The notes: generated by a model not told the origin, from the letters alone. Counted from the first letter of the stretch, positions 11,401-24,299 are shown. The stretch: 64,000 nucleotides of DNA from Hawksworthiomyces lignivorus (GCA_002917075.1 NTMA01000082.1:62001-126000); one strand, 5' to 3'. Translations and numbers: made by a program.

Positions 11401-12489
11401 CTATGTCGATGCATACCCATCCAATTTGTTCCGTGCGAGGAAGTTGTCCAGCATGGCTGCCACTTTATCATTGTCCATGTCGGCGAAGGCAATGTGGCTG
11501 CTGCCGTGGAAGCCGACCTCCCGGCCGAGCATGAGCACCTCTGCGTTGCCACCGTACTGGTTGATGAGGTCGGCCATGCGGCGCGAGTCGACAACGGACG
11601 GCCAGGTCTCGGACCGGTGGTCGCCCCAGACGAACTGGATCGCCGTGAGCTTGGCCAGCTTCTGGAAGTCGGCGAACGGCACGACAAAGGGGCCGAACCC
11701 GTTGTGGCCGTCGGTGACGTTGACGTTGTCCGGGAACACGCTGCCGATGCACTCGTAGGCGACGATGCCCTTGATGTTCGTGCCGTTGGCGCGCGTGGCC
11801 GTCATGAGCGCGCGCAGGCCGCCGGCCGAGTTGGTCAGGTACACGATGCTGTCGCCGGCGCGGCCCGAGTCGGCGGCCACGGCGGCCGCGTCCGCGTGCA
11901 GCTTGACGTTGGCCTCGGTGTCGAACTCGTCGTAGCGCGCGCGCACGGCCTGGTTCCAGGCCTCGGCGTCGTGCCGGGGGAACTGCGTGTCGTTGTACCA
12001 GATGGGGTAGCGCGACCCAAAGTTCCAGGCGTCAAAGTTGCCCTGGTCGCGGTAGCCCGGCACGTACAGGGTGGCCTCGCAGCCCCAGTTGGCGCGGCCC
12101 ACGCGGGGGCCGTCCCACAGGTACACCGGGTAGTCGCGGCGCAGAAACTTGTCCTTGTAGCCCTCGCCGCCGTCCCAGCGGTTCTGCCACACCTGCGTGC
12201 TGGAGCTGTGCCACATGATGAGGCTCGTCTGGCGCCGCGTCCACGGGATAAAGTACTCGAGGTAGCCGTGGTCGCACGACAGCGTCTGGTTGGGGTTGCG
12301 CGGGTTCGCCATCACCCTGCCGCCCACGGCGAAGCCGCCCGAGCGCTCCAGCACGATGGGCTTGTAGGGGCGCTCGGCCGCCGTCCCGTTCAGCGGCAGC
12401 TGCCGCGGATGCTGCCGATGCGGAGGATGGCCGGCCGCGGCCGCGGTGGCCGTCGTGGCCAGCAGGACCAGGAGCAGGAGCGCGGCCAT
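11401..12489 (-). CDS. Secreted alpha/beta hydrolase (esterase/lipase-like)
   Basis: This is an intronless gene of 362 residues when started at the ATG at 12489, which has a CCATGG context. It opens with a clean signal peptide, MAALLLLVLLATTATAAAAG. In-frame ATGs at 12543 and 12573 would add a short N-terminal segment and turn the helix into a signal anchor, so they are less likely. The probable nucleophile is Ser221 in YLTNSAGGL, a variant elbow. Asp290 in VWGDHRSET and His332 in GREVGFHGSSHIAF are the likely acid and base. Several N-x-S/T sites fit secretion. The substrate is unknown. The gene converges with DPH2, with 126 nt between stops. Confidence 0.85.
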   Translation of the reverse strand: MAALLLLVLLATTATAAAAGHPPHRQHPRQLPLNGTAAERPYKPIVLERSGGFAVGGRVMANPRNPNQTLSCDHGYLEYFIPWTRRQTSLIMWHSSSTQVWQNRWDGGEGYKDKFLRRDYPVYLWDGPRVGRANWGCEATLYVPGYRDQGNFDAWNFGSRYPIWYNDTQFPRHDAEAWNQAVRARYDEFDTEANVKLHADAAAVAADSGRAGDSIVYLTNSAGGLRALMTATRANGTNIKGIVAYECIGSVFPDNVNVTDGHNGFGPFVVPFADFQKLAKLTAIQFVWGDHRSETWPSVVDSRRMADLINQYGGNAEVLMLGREVGFHGSSHIAFADMDNDKVAAMLDNFLARNKLDGYAST

Positions 12490-13727
12490 GGAAAATATGT
12501 TTTTGCTTCTCAGGCGAAAGCTGCCGATAGTCACGCTGACCATTGTGTTCTTGATTGGGTCGTTCCTTTGCATTGAAGAGACAAAGTGGAACAATGTTCG
12601 CGATGGGCGGCGCCAGAGCAGATTTCAACGTATTCCGGCTCCCCTGGAAAGGAAGAAGAAAGCTTCAATGCCAAGAGCGTCAACGGAGAGTCGGCACCAG
12701 ATATATGGTTCGACGAAATTTAAGCATATTAGACGAGGAAGTAAGCTGACGAATATCGTCGCGGCTATTGTTTCTCTGCCTCCTTTTCCGTTTTCCTTAC
12801 ATCTGAGATTTGACAAGACCCCAGTCTATGACATCCTCGCAATATAATGTGAGATAGGATTCTGGCTCTATGCTGAGGGGAAAGCACATATTGGAGAACT
12901 CTGAGCTGGGGAAATGTCTTGGCTGAATTCCAATTGTTGGGTTGCGGATGAACCAGTTCGAAGATGCAGTGGAAGGCCAGCAGGTTTTAGCGAGGCCGTT
13001 CAGCCGGCCGGCCATTTGCTTTTCACCCGTCTTTGCGGGGATGTGGATATCTATATGCATGTATATATCACCGGGGAAAAATTAAAAAAAAGGAGAATAG
13101 ATCAGAAGCAGATCTATATTCGAAAAGAATTAAGAGAAAATATTTTTGTTCCTCTTCTGGGATCCAGTCTACTACTCTGGAAAACTCCGCCTAAATGGCA
13201 GACACCCGATGCCTGTGCTTTTGAGGTGGCCTATGAGAAAGAACCGGCGTAAAATCTTTCTAAATGAATTTAGAGAAGCAATTGAAGACATGAGAAACTT
13301 CATGTGTATCCTGGTTGAATGGGTAGAGCAGATATTCATTACTGGTGCTCAACTTGAACAAGTTGAGGTATGGCTTGTGTCTCATATGTGACTCGCGCAT
13401 CATTTTGTCGTCACCACGAGATCCCAGCGGAATTGAACATGAGATCAAGCAGCTTGCCTCTAGACATTCTTTAATTCATGAATTCTTCTCTGGAATTAGT
13501 TGTAACTAGTGCAGCTAAAAGCAAGGCTGTGGTCGTTGAGTTCAGGGATCTCTTTCAATTAACACGTGCTGACGTGTCGATTTTCTTGCAGCGGCTACCC
13601 CACTAAAAATGCACCGCACCCAACTACGCGGCTTAACCAGAAACGTGGCGCGTTGGCCAACGTCACTCACCAAGCTCTATTGATAAGCACAGCATCTGCC
13701 ATCGCACACAACCAACAAATTGGAGCA
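12490..13727. other. Intergenic region between divergent hydrolase and RFT1 genes
   Basis: This is a shared promoter region of about 1.2 kb. Short frames carry no domain. An in-frame upstream extension of RFT1 exists but lacks family resemblance. Confidence 0.5.
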
Positions 13728-15703
13728 ATGGCAGAGAAGAACAAGCAAGAGGAAGCAGCACCGGCACCGGCCGGCGCACCGGCGAGTTCTGCTGCAGTCC
13801 GGGGCGCATCTCTCCTGATCATCTTGCAGATCGTTTCCCGCGCAGCCACATTCATCGCAAACCAGCTTCTGCTGCGGTTCCTGACAGCCGAGCTGCTCGG
13901 CGTCGCTTCGCAGCTAGAGGTCTACTATTTGAGCGTCTTATTTTTTGCCCGAGAGAGCCTGCGGGTGGCCATTCAGCGCCAAGGCGGACGGCAGGGCAGC
14001 GCCAAGGCGGACGGCAAAGACAAGGGCGCTGAGAGCGAGAGCGCTACCGCCTCGCAGAGCGCGGTCAACCTGGCGTACGTGTCGATCCTGCTGGGCACGC
14101 TGGTGGCCCTGCTTCTGGGCTGGCTGTACCTGGCGTCGGTGCAGAAGGGCGCCGACGCGGTCGTGGCATCCACGCCATACCTGGTGCCGGGCCTGTACCT
14201 GTACGGCGTGGCGTCGGCGCTGGAGCTGCTGTCGGAGCCGGCGTTTGTGGTGCTGCAGCTGCGGCTGCAGTTTGGGGCGCGCGCGGCCGCCGAGTCCGCC
14301 GCCACCGTGCTGCGCTGCGCGGCCACACTGGGCGCGGCCGTGGTGGGCGCGCGCCGCGGGCTGACGTTGGGCGTGCTGCCGTTTGCGGTGGGCCAGCTAG
14401 CGTACGGCGCCGGGCTGCTGGCCGTGTACGGGTGGTACGGCGGCGCGCTGGCGCGGCGCGAGGGGTTCTCGCTGCTGCCGCAGCGGCTGCGGCCGGCGGC
14501 GGCAGCGACGGACTCGGGCTCTGGCTCGCCGGCGTATGTCCTCGCGCTGTTCGACCGCCCGACGCTGCACCTGGCGGGGAGCATGGCGGCGCAGAGCATC
14601 GTCAAGCACGTGCTGACGCAGGGCGACATGTTCCTGGTGAGCATCCTGTCGACACCGGCGGCGCAGGGCGTCTACGTGCTGGCCAACAACTACGGTGGGC
14701 TGGCGGCGCGGCTGCTGTTCCAGCCCGTCGAGGAGAGCAGCCGCAGCTACTTTAGCCGGCTGCTGGCGGACGCGCCGCCGGAAGAGGAGGTGACCGCAGC
14801 GACACCAGAGAAAACAGACGCCGTCGACGAGAACAAGGCCAAGAAGGAGGCGCGCGCGTCCGTCGCCCGCGCCAGCCGCGACCTCCAGACCCTGCTCAAG
14901 GGCTACCTCGTCTTCTCGCTCATCGCGACCGCGCTGGGACCCGCCGCCGCGGCGCCGCTGCTCGCGCTAGTCACTGGCCCGCGCTGGGCCGCGTCCGGCG
15001 CCGCCGCCACGCTCGCCGCCTACGTCTGGTACATCCCGCTGCTGGCCGTCAACGGCGTGGCCGAGGCCTTTGTGGCCTCGGTCGCCTCGGAGCGTGACGT
15101 CCACCGCCAGTCGCTCTGGATGGGCGCCTTCTCGCTCATCTTCGCCGCCGCCGGCTACGTCTGCCTGCGCGTGCGCGACGGCGGCGCCGTCGGCCTCGTC
15201 GCCGCCAACGCTATCAACATGGCCTGCCGCATCGTCTGGTGCGCCGCCTTTATCCGCCGCTACTTTGCCGCCCGCCGCGTGACCTTCTCCCTTACCGCGC
15301 TGGCGCCCAATCCGCTGGCCGTACTGGCTGCCGTGGTCGCCAGCTCGGCCGTCCAGCGCCTCGTCGTGAGCGGCGGTGACCCTGCGTCGGCCGCTGGCGC
15401 CATGGCGCAGATCACACAGCTCGTCAAGATTGCGGCCATCGGGCTGCCGTTTGTCATTGCAATGTAAGTGTTCTCATATACTTTTTTATTTCCTTTCCCA
15501 TATAATACGAACCTATTGTGCGCCGCGAGATTCTCCCGTCTATATACCCAGCAACTTTTGTTCGCAGAAAAAGTACAACAAATGCAAGATGCTAACAAGT
15601 CCTCCCCTGTCCTCTTTGCCTGTTCTCTAGAGCTTTCTTTGAACGAAAATTCCTCCGGCAATGCTACAGCTTTGTCCGTGGCGGCGGCCAGGCGAATGCG
15701 TAA
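13728..15703 (+). CDS. RFT1: RFT1 family protein (dolichol-oligosaccharide translocation)
   Basis: Exons are 13728-15463 and 15631-15703 (intron 167 nt, GTAAGT..CTAG), giving 602 residues. Rft1 is a polytopic ER membrane protein of the MOP superfamily required for supply of the Man5GlcNAc2-PP-dolichol intermediate to the ER lumen; its exact flippase role is debated. Diagnostic segments are VSRAATFIANQLLLRFLTAELLG near the N-terminus, FFARESLRVA, LTQGDMFLVSIL, GVYVLANNYGGLAARLLFQPVEESSRSYF and YIPLLAVNGVAEAFVASVAS. The last exon adds the basic tail AFFERKFLRQCYSFVRGG. Two polar insertions (around residues 85-105 and 345-380) carry many Ala/Lys/Glu. The start at 13728 gives a short hydrophilic N-terminus before helix 1. 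Confidence 0.95.
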
Positions 15704-15768
15704 TGACTCGTTATGAACATGAACAAAAATCCGAATAGAAGAAATAGAAAGCTTTTCAAACCATCCAT

Positions 15769-16749
15769 TTAGTCGAACGTGATCTTCTTGCCCTTCTGGC
15801 TCATGTCTACGTCCTTGAAGAATGCGCCGTAGTCGCCGTGGGCCTTTCTCTTGACCGTCGTGCCGAACTTGAGGAGCTCGTCCGGCACGGGCTGGTTGGC
15901 AGCCTTTAGAACGTTAACCAGACTGCAATGGTTAGCATGATTAGATCTGTTGTCCTTGTATCTGCCGTCTCACGTGCGGAAATCACTTACGAGCCAGAGT
16001 GCGCCTTGTCGTGCTCGGTGAAGAAGGTCAGGGCACGACCCTCCTTGCCGGCACGGCCTGTCCGGCCAATGCGGTGGACGTAGTCTTCGATGGTCAGGGG
16101 GAACTAGAGAGCGGAGAAATTGTCAGCATGTGAATCGCCAAGCGCGCTGCATGCGAGCAGGCAAGGTAAAAGCGTACCGTCACGTTGATGACCAGCTTGA
16201 CCTCGGGAATGTCCAGGCCGCGGGCGGCGACGTCGGTGGCGACCAGCACGGGCGTGGAGCCGGTCTTGAAGGCCTCGAGACTGCTGGTGCGCTGCTCCTG
16301 GCGCAGGTTTCCGTGGATGCTGCAGACGCTGATGCCCTGGCCCTGCAGGAAGTTCTCGACGCGCACGGCCTCCTTCTTGTAGAGGCAGAAGACGAGGATG
16401 CGGTCGTTCTTGGCCTTGCCGCGCTGCTCCTGGCGCAGGACCTGCAGCAGGCGGCGCTCCTTGTCGCGCTGGTCGACGACCTCGACGGTCTGGGCGATGC
16501 GGGCGTTGGCCTGCAGCTCGACGGCGCCGGTGTTGCTGCGGCCGCCGTCGTTGGCGGGGGTGCCTTCGGCGCCGTCCTCGAGCCCGGCGCGCGTGCGGCT
16601 GCCGACGGTGATCTTGACGGGGTCGACCATGAAGCCGTCGGCGAGGCCGCGCACGCTGGTGGGCCAGGTGGCGGTGAACATGAGCGTCTGGCGCTGCTCC
16701 CGCGCGGGGCACTGACCCAGGATGTACTTGATGTCCTCCTCGAAGCCCG

Positions 16750-16781
<32 letters not shown>

Positions 16782-17854
16782 GCGAAGCGCACGTGGGCCA
16801 GCGACACGGCCTCGTCGGCCAAAAAGTCCTTGAGGCGGCCGGGCGTCGCCACGATGATGTCGACGCCGCCGGGCTGCCGCAGCAGCACGCGCTGGTCGTC
16901 CTTGCTGGCGCCGCCGTACAGGCACACGGCGGTCAGCCCCGCCTTGGCGGCCAGCGGCTGCAGCGCGGCGTGCGTCTGCATGGCCAGCTCGCGCGTGGGC
17001 GACACGACCACGGCCAGCGCCTGCGCCATGTTGCCCTTGGCGTCCCACTTGTTGTTGAGGCGCGACCGTCCCGGCAGCTTCTTGGCCTCGACGGCCGCCG
17101 GCTTCGCCAGCCCCTGCAGCGCCTCGATGCACGGCAGCGCAAACGCCATCGTCTTGCCCGAGCCCGTCTCCGCGATGCCCACCAGGTCGCGGCCCGCCAG
17201 CGAGAACGGCCACGACGCCGCCTGGATCGGCGTCGGCGCCTTGTACGCGGCGAACGGCGACTGCCGCGTCAGCGGCGTCACCGGCAGGTGCGCAAACTCG
17301 AGAATCGGCCGCGGCGCCGCCGCGTCCTTGTCCGCCCGCGGGTCGTACACCGCCACCTGCTCCTTCTTCAGGAACGCCTCGACCTCGGCCTCGGGCAGCG
17401 CCGAGAGCACCGCCGTCTGCTTGTACGGGCCGCCGGCGGCCACCTCAGCGTGTCCGTTTATGACTTCTGCTGCGGCAGCCTGGTCTTCGCCGCTATCAGC
17501 GCTGGCCTCTTCTGAGGCATTCTCTTGGCTTTCCTTTTCCTTGCGCTTCTGCTTCTTCTCTAGCTTCTTCTCTTTCTTTTCCTTCTTCTCCTTCTTGGCC
17601 GCCTTCTTCTTCGCCTTCTCCTCCTCCTCGTCTTCGTTTTCCTCTTCGGGCTCCTCCTTCTTGTTCTTCTTATCCTTCTTCTCTATCCGCGCCTTGAGCT
17701 TCTCCTTCTTTTCCTTCTTCTTCTCCTTCTTCTTCTGCTTGCGCGCCTCGTCGTCGTCGACCTCCGCGTCCGTCAAGCGGACCTTCTTGGCCGCGGGCGA
17801 CGCCGTGGCGCCGCCCTCGTCTTCGTCCACGGGCCGGTGCTTTTTGATAGACAT
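15769..17854 (-). CDS. DBP3: ATP-dependent RNA helicase Dbp3 (DEAD-box)
   Basis: Exons on the minus strand are 17854-16178, 16103-15991 and 15922-15769 (introns 74 and 68 nt), giving 647 residues. Dbp3 acts in the nucleolus in early 60S pre-rRNA processing. The N-terminal ~110 residues form a Lys/Glu charged tract typical of nucleolar helicases. Helicase motifs seen are the Q-motif [10 protein letters not shown], motif I AETGSGKT (228-235), Ia PTRELA (286-291), Ib TPGR, II DEAD (361-364), III as TAT in [17 protein letters not shown], and [10 protein letters not shown], which is split off by the first intron. FTATWP and the overall layout favour Dbp3 over Dbp2. The ATG at 17854 starts MSIKKHRPV. 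Confidence 0.93.
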
Positions 17855-18445
17855 GGCTATGTACACGAATTGGTTGGTTTCCGTCTAATATAGTCTAACT
17901 GTTGGTTGTCGTGCTGGTTGACGTCGTGCCTATTTGTCTGGCAAAGGAGGGATTGACCTGTTACCCTGGAAAAAAAAAAGGCGGAAAAGGACTCAAAAAA
18001 TTCTGCCGCCGTTTTTGCGATAAGATAAGACAATCCACTAACTTTTTTTGTGGAGACTCGAAAGTCGATTAGTCAGTAAGTGGGTCACATGCAATTTTGG
18101 TGCTACCGTCTACCACTGCCATCACCACTAAAGATCGCTGCAAGACCCCCTGTGACAGTGATGGCTGCAACATCAAATAGCAGTGTATGGGTTGAAGGAT
18201 AAATAGCAGAAGAATTGCTATTTTAATTATTTTATGGGTTTGTGTTTCTAAGTATCACTCAAGGAAAAGGCAAATCTATAGATCAAACACACGGCACAAT
18301 TCCATCTTTAATCTGAGCTTCCCTGAAGAGAGGGACAGAACAAGCACCTGGAGCCCAACTAGGAAAAGAAAAGAAAAGTCCAATATGGATGTTTGGATGA
18401 GACATGTACCGTCTTGTGGCCGAAAAGAGACTTGGAGGATTTTGT
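17855..18445. other. Intergenic region: DBP3 promoter and subtilase 3' flank
   Basis: Both flanking genes are on the minus strand. The DNA is AT-rich with A and T runs near 17970-18050. No gene is seen. Confidence 0.5.
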
Positions 18446-21400
18446 CTATTTGGCGGCAATGGTGATCTTGTGCTCGAGCACATCCCAGTTATCGCTGTGC
18501 GTCGGGTTGCCAAACGGCGCAAGGACGCCGAAGCGGAACCTGTTGATAAACAATCGGTTAGACTTGTAATGTTCTAGGTACCCGTGTACTGAAGCGCAGA
18601 GCAAAGAAAAAGAAAAGGCAGCTTACGTGTAGTTGCCGTTGGCAATTTGGGAGCCGTTGCCCAGGCCACCCAGCCACCAGTACTGCGAGTCGTAGACGTC
18701 GACCGAGCTACGGTAGATGTCGCTCAGCGGGAACGAGATGGTGTCGGTGAGGTTGTCGAACTGGGGGTCGAAGACGTCCGTGTTGCCCGACTGGGACCAG
18801 TAGGCCACCGTGCCCACGTAGCCGTTCTCGCCGACGACCGGCGGGTACTTCCAGTCGCGCTCATTCCAGTCGCTATCGAAGATCTGAGGGAAGAGACCAG
18901 TTAGCTCAAATTCGTCAAGAAGAGGCAAGGGGTGAAAGATGGAGAACATAGGCACGTACATCCCAGCGGAGTTCTTTCACGCCCCACTGCGTGCGGGCAA
19001 ACATCTTGGGGAAGTCTTGCACCTGGGGATCAAAGTTGAAGGTGAATCTGACGACGCAGCTGTTAGCAGAAAAGGCCATATAGTCATAGATGAGTGACAC
19101 CAAATGGATGCAGCTTACGAGCTGTGGTTGTCGAAGTTAGGGAACGGCCAGGTGATGCCCGACTCGCCATAGGGATAACCTTGCTGGAATTGCTTTTGCA
19201 AGTCCTTTTCTAGACTTGAACCAACACCTAGAATAGTTGCGTAAGTAATGATTTTAAGGCTTTGCACTGCGTGGAGAGGGAAAAGGGGGATAAATATGAG
19301 AAGAAAGAGACATACCAAAGTATGGAATAGCAAGCTGCTCTCCGTTGTTGCCGAGGATCAGAATCTTGCCGCTGTACACGGGGATGTTGGAGAGCCCTGT
19401 GGGGTAGTCAAAGTTGAATCTGTTGCAGAGGGCACGCATTAGCATCTACGGCATAGGAAGAGCGAGGTGAGCCGCCATTGGGAATTGGCGGAAACTTACT
19501 GGGCCTGCTTGGTCTCGCCTGGCTGCACGGTGAAGGTGCCGCCCGGGAATGACACCTTGGGGGTCATCTTGACGGGGACCAGCTCGTCGAGCATCTTGGG
19601 CCGCGGCGTGCCGTACAGGGTGTCGTCAAAGGGCTGCCACGCCTCGAAGCCGGCCGCGTCCTGCAGCTGGAACTTGTACGTCACGGGCTTGTCGCCGCCG
19701 TTGGTGATGTCCACCTTATGGTAGCGCTCAAAGTGGTGCGTGTCGTTGAGCACAAACTTGGCGTACGACAGGCTGGTGTTGTAGTTGAGCACCTTGGCCG
19801 CGTCCACCAGGCCCGTGCCCACCTGGATCGTCGGCGCCCAGAACCCGTAGTCGTTGTTGGTCACCCCGTCGATCCACGGCACCGAGTTGCCCGACGAGAT
19901 GATGCGCATCGCCAGGTCCTTGGCGAACCCGCTGCCGTGCGCCTTGCGCCCGCCGTACCGGCCCACGTACAGCGCCGCCACGCCCGCAATGTACGGCGTC
20001 GCCATCGACGTGCCCGACAGCACCGCCCAGCTGTCCGTCGGGTACGTGCTGAAGATGTCGCCGCCGGGCGCCGCGATCTCCGGCTTCTGCTGCAGGTCGT
20101 ACGTGCTGCCGTAGCTGGTGTAGTCGTTGGGGCGCCCGCCCACCGAGTTGTACATGCCCACGTAGTTGGTGTCCGGGCTGAGCGAGAAGTCCGCCGTCAC
20201 GTTGCCCCCCGCCGCCACCGTGTCGATGATGGCCTCGCCCGCCTCCTTCTCGATGAGCCCCAGCATCGAGTCCCAATACCACGAGAACGGCGCCTGCAGC
20301 GGCTCGTCGTCCTGGTAGAAGAGGATGTACTGCGCGCCAAACGCCTCCAGGTTCAGCTGCTTGTCGACAAAGTCGCAGCCGCCGCGGCGCACCAGCGGAA
20401 TCACGGCCGACAGGTTCTGCGTCGTCGACGGCAGGGGAGAGCAGGCGTCGTTCTCCACCGACTTGTTCAGCGACAGCGGCACGATCGGCCAGTCCTTGAC
20501 CGTGGCGGGGAAGGCATCCCACCCGGGGTAGTACGCCACCTTGGTCGTGTTCGACGTGCCGCTCAGGTTGAACGTCGCATCAAAGGGCGGCGCCACCAGA
20601 GTCGACGCCTCTGTCGAGGCCACGGCGAGAACATACTCGCCAGAGGCACCGTTGCTCCCAAAGAACGGGCCCTCGTCGCCGTTGTTGCCCGCAGCAATGG
20701 TAACAACGACACCCTGTTCAACCATGCGCGATGCAACCGTCGCCCAAGCATCGGTAGCCCAGCCGCCAGCGCCACCAATGGAAGACGTGATAATGTCAGC
20801 CTGCATTGAGTCAGCCGCATGAAAATACGATATGATGCACTTAATTCAGAACATTTGTGTCTACTTACACCGGCGTCGTAAGCCGCCAGGAACGCCTCAA
20901 TCAAAGTGTCTTCGTCTGTTCCATCCTAAATCGGCCGCTGTCAGCTTGCGTAGAGAGGGTGCTAGGCTGGAGTGGTGCATATATAACATACAACTTGTCC
21001 AAAAACTTTGTATGATAGGAGTGTCGCATCTGGTGCAACTCCGACGAATCTATTACCATGTATTAGAAAGGGCCAACTATATGGATATCCTGTGTTGACG
21101 TACTGGTCTGACTTGCCAGCAATGATGCCAGCAACATGTGTTCCGTGACCGATCTGGTCCATAGGGTCACTATCAGGCTTCTTTGAAGAGCCATCTGCGG
21201 GCCAAACTATACCAAAGACATTAGCAGACAAGTAATGAGAGAGTTTATTTTACGAAGACGATCCAAGGTCACTCACGGCCATTGCCAACAAAGTCATAAC
21301 CTCCCGCAACTTTGAAGCCGGGACCAAACCCGCCGCCAAGCTGCAATAGCGTCAGTATTATACCTCATAAAATAATACAGCATCTGTGAAAGGACAAGAG

Positions 21401-21897
21401 AAGCGTTGGCATACTGCCGGATGAGTGTACTGCGTGCCTGTGTCGACGATAGCAACAATGGCACCCTTGCCAAAATAGCCAGCCGCATGGACTTTGTCAA
21501 CACCCGTCCAATTGTGGACGGAGTAGTTAGGTGCGGTGGCGTCGCTAGAGAAGGACTGGGTTGGTATGTACCGGTCGAGCCGAATCTTATTAGATGACCA
21601 GACCTGCGACACGGTAGAGCCAACAGCGCGGAGCGTGTCGATGTTGTCTGCGGTCGTCTCTATGCTGGCGCCAGAGAAGACATCGGACTGGAAGGTCTTG
21701 AGCACACGGGTACCATTGCGAGCATTTAGGCTGTTCAACACATCCTGGTGGTTCGCGCCGTCAGAAAACTCAACAATAAAGCGCCTTGCAGCGGCCACAG
21801 TGGCATTTAGGGTCGGGGCGGGTGACTGTCCGCGGGCAAGGGCGTAAGCCCCGTCAAGGCTGGCGGACAGCGCGAGAGCGACACTCGCTAAATACAT
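18446..21897 (-). CDS. Secreted subtilisin-like serine protease (S8A, with PA-like insert)
   Basis: Eleven exons on the minus strand: 21897-21415, 21340-21277, 21206-21104, 21049-20992, 20925-20869, 20800-19500, 19419-19316, 19227-19119, 19047-18960, 18883-18627 and 18539-18446. They sum to 905 residues. It starts with a signal peptide (MYLASVALALSASLDGAYALA), then an inhibitor-I9-like propeptide. Catalytic Asp152 is in VAIVDTGTQY, His203 in IGHGTHVAG, the oxyanion Asn294 in AAGNNG, and Ser520 in LSGTSMATP. Between Asn and Ser there is a protease-associated-type insert (RRGGCDFVDKQLNLEAFGAQ), and after the catalytic domain an Fn3-like C-terminal region. This resembles the Pr1C-type large subtilases of insect-associated and saprotrophic fungi. 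It probably degrades extracellular protein. Confidence 0.92.
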
Positions 21898-23231
21898 GCT
21901 GCCTAAGATTGCAATGTACTTTGACAGAGATAGGAATGCGTATAGAGGAATCCAAGGATGAAGAAGAGGGTAAGAGAGAGAGGTATCGAGCCGAATTTTC
22001 TACGCTGTGATGGACAATTGCACAATGTCGACGGGCCGGTGTACTTATACTACAAACATCAGTCTCCCTACCTTCTCTTTATCTCTTCAAGAGGATGCCG
22101 AAATTTCCAACGACATCACATCTACTGGATACAACCGTATTTGCCTCCTTTTTGGGGAGGTGATCTAGTAGGCCCTGGCTTTTCACGCTGTTTTTTGCTT
22201 TGGTAATTGAAGAATTTGTCCGCCATAATCACAGCGTATACGATATGGCGACAGAAGGATAGTTGTCTGTTGGAAATATTTATTTTCATCCTTAATGAAT
22301 ATATTCCACCTGCCGAATTCAGCGAGAACATATAGAAGCAGAAGGATCATTGGTGGCTGGAGTACAACCTCCTAGCTCTGTGAAAGCCCGTGCAAAATCA
22401 TAGCAGATAGAGGGATCAAAGAAATAACTGCTGCTCCCAAGAAAGGGTCGCAATGAGATCATAGCCTCTCTCTTTTAGATAAACGCAAAAATTCTGGTGT
22501 TAATGCAAATTTGGGACGTTAGATTGTTCTCCTCTAAAATCCCATAATTGTCGACGAATAATGCATGCATGTTGCTTTAGTTGGAATGCTAAATCCAAAG
22601 CAGTTAACTGTAAAACTGTGCATACTGAACTCTATGTTGTTAAATGTCCTTATAAATTAATATTTTGAGTGCAGTCCTGTATGGAATTGCTCGCTCTTGT
22701 TGCATGCGTCTGGTTTTGACCTGCGTTGCTGTGGGCTCTCGAGGACTGTATTTTCACAATCTACGCGATGCTGAAACGAACTGAAGACAACCAAGGCTGG
22801 GAATACCGACACCAACGGAGAAGTGATTATCTGTAACCTTCTGACTCTAATTGATATGGCTCGGAGTGCGGGTGACCAGTACGTGCCACGCCGACACGTG
22901 CCGAATCAATTAAACTAAACGAGAGTCGCATTTAAAAATAGCCGACAAAATAAAAAGACACCAATTCCCACGCACACGGAGCAAGTAAGTCAGCGTCCTG
23001 CCCGAAATAGAGCATGTTAAATATAAGGTTGACGTAACGGGCAGCTTGATATGCGACAGTCTGATTGCAACATTTTGACAAGCTGCAGGGAAGTTGTTGG
23101 CGCAATGGAGAGAGCGCAGAAAAAGCTGCTGGGATTACGATGCAGGCAGATGTGGCAGAGTCGAACAACTATCTTTGGAGTCGACAATTCACTCCCCTTG
23201 TTCTTTTTTTGCTTTTCGTCATTCACGGCTC
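21898..23231. other. Intergenic region upstream of the subtilase
   Basis: This is AT-rich DNA of about 1.3 kb between the subtilase promoter and the 3' end of the next minus-strand gene. No gene could be supported. Confidence 0.5.
22042..22050 (-). promoter_or_regulatory. TATA-like box of the subtilase gene
   Basis: The minus strand reads GTATAAGTA about 150 nt upstream of the subtilase ATG, which is a usual position for a fungal TATA box. Confidence 0.4.
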
Positions 23232-24299
23232 TCACGCCAAGGCCGGTAGGATGCTTCTTGATGTGATAACCCAGTGCATCTTTGTGACATAGTCTAGGTA
23301 GCCTTCTGAGTTATCGTGCAAGTCGTCTTGCGCCCAGACTGCAGACAGCAGACAATCGACATTCGTCTGGGGAGCGCCTCTGAGTTGGAGAAGAGTGGGA
23401 GATGTTGTCGGAAAGAGTTCTGGATGCTGCTGGATAAAATCAAGGACGGTTCGGCGTCTGCTTTCCGTATTGGCTTCGGCACCCAACAGGAATAAGGAAA
23501 AGGGCATAATGCGCATATTCAGGTGACTGAGGCCATTGCTTATTAAAAAAGCATCGTCAAAGACCAAATCGATGTCTTGTGATGGGCCAGCCAGATGTCG
23601 GCAAGTCCTCTGAAAATATATCCAGCAAGCCGCAAGGAAAAGGTATCTCTGCAAGGCCAGGCCAGCCTCTGCCTGGGGAAGTTGACTTATACTCCTCGCA
23701 TCTGTACAGCGCGCCTTGCTCTCTCTGAATGCAGCTTCTAGCTCGGATTCGAGATTGTCTATCGACTGTCGATGGTCTTCGCTGACCTTATAGCCAGGTA
23801 AACCTTGCTCTTGTTTGGATGCTTTTAGTATGCGAGAAAGTAGAAATACCTCATACTGCAGGTAGTCACCACCACCAGCATATGGGAACTAAAAGAAGCC
23901 AAATGATTAGATCATTACAATTACAGTCAACTCTTAGCGTCACACCATTCGACGAGACACGCGCAAGGTGAACTTACAGTGTCGAGCACATTGCTGCATT
24001 TGAACTCCAGCTGCTGTCCTCTGAAATTAAGATAAAGCTGGGTTGCAATATCAGAAGGTCGCTTCCAATGGCTTAGACTGAACTGAGCCAAAGTGTCATG
24101 ATAATGGATATATCGATAGAGAATGTTAGCGTCGCCCGTCTTCTTGAATTTGACGTCGTCTTCGTTTCGAAAGGCATGGTTGCAGATGGTTCGCAAACTG
24201 CAGATGTACAGTGCCCAAAATATATTTGAATTGTCTCCTAGGTTGATCTTTTGAGAATTTGCGAGTTAGGAGCAGATAATTAAAATCGAACACGTAGTC

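Noticed and set aside
11302..12576. Long open frame on the plus strand opposite the secreted hydrolase
   Set aside because: Shadow frame with Val/Ala/Arg-skewed composition and no recognisable family. The minus-strand gene has a signal peptide and catalytic motifs.
13566..13727. N-terminal extension of RFT1 to an upstream in-frame start
   Set aside because: The extra 54 residues look like untranslated DNA. The ATG at 13728 matches the usual Rft1 N-terminus.
16130..17515. Long open frame on the plus strand opposite DBP3
   Set aside because: It is the antisense shadow of a GC-rich helicase gene whose motifs are certain. The composition is Arg/Gly/Val/Leu-skewed with no domain.
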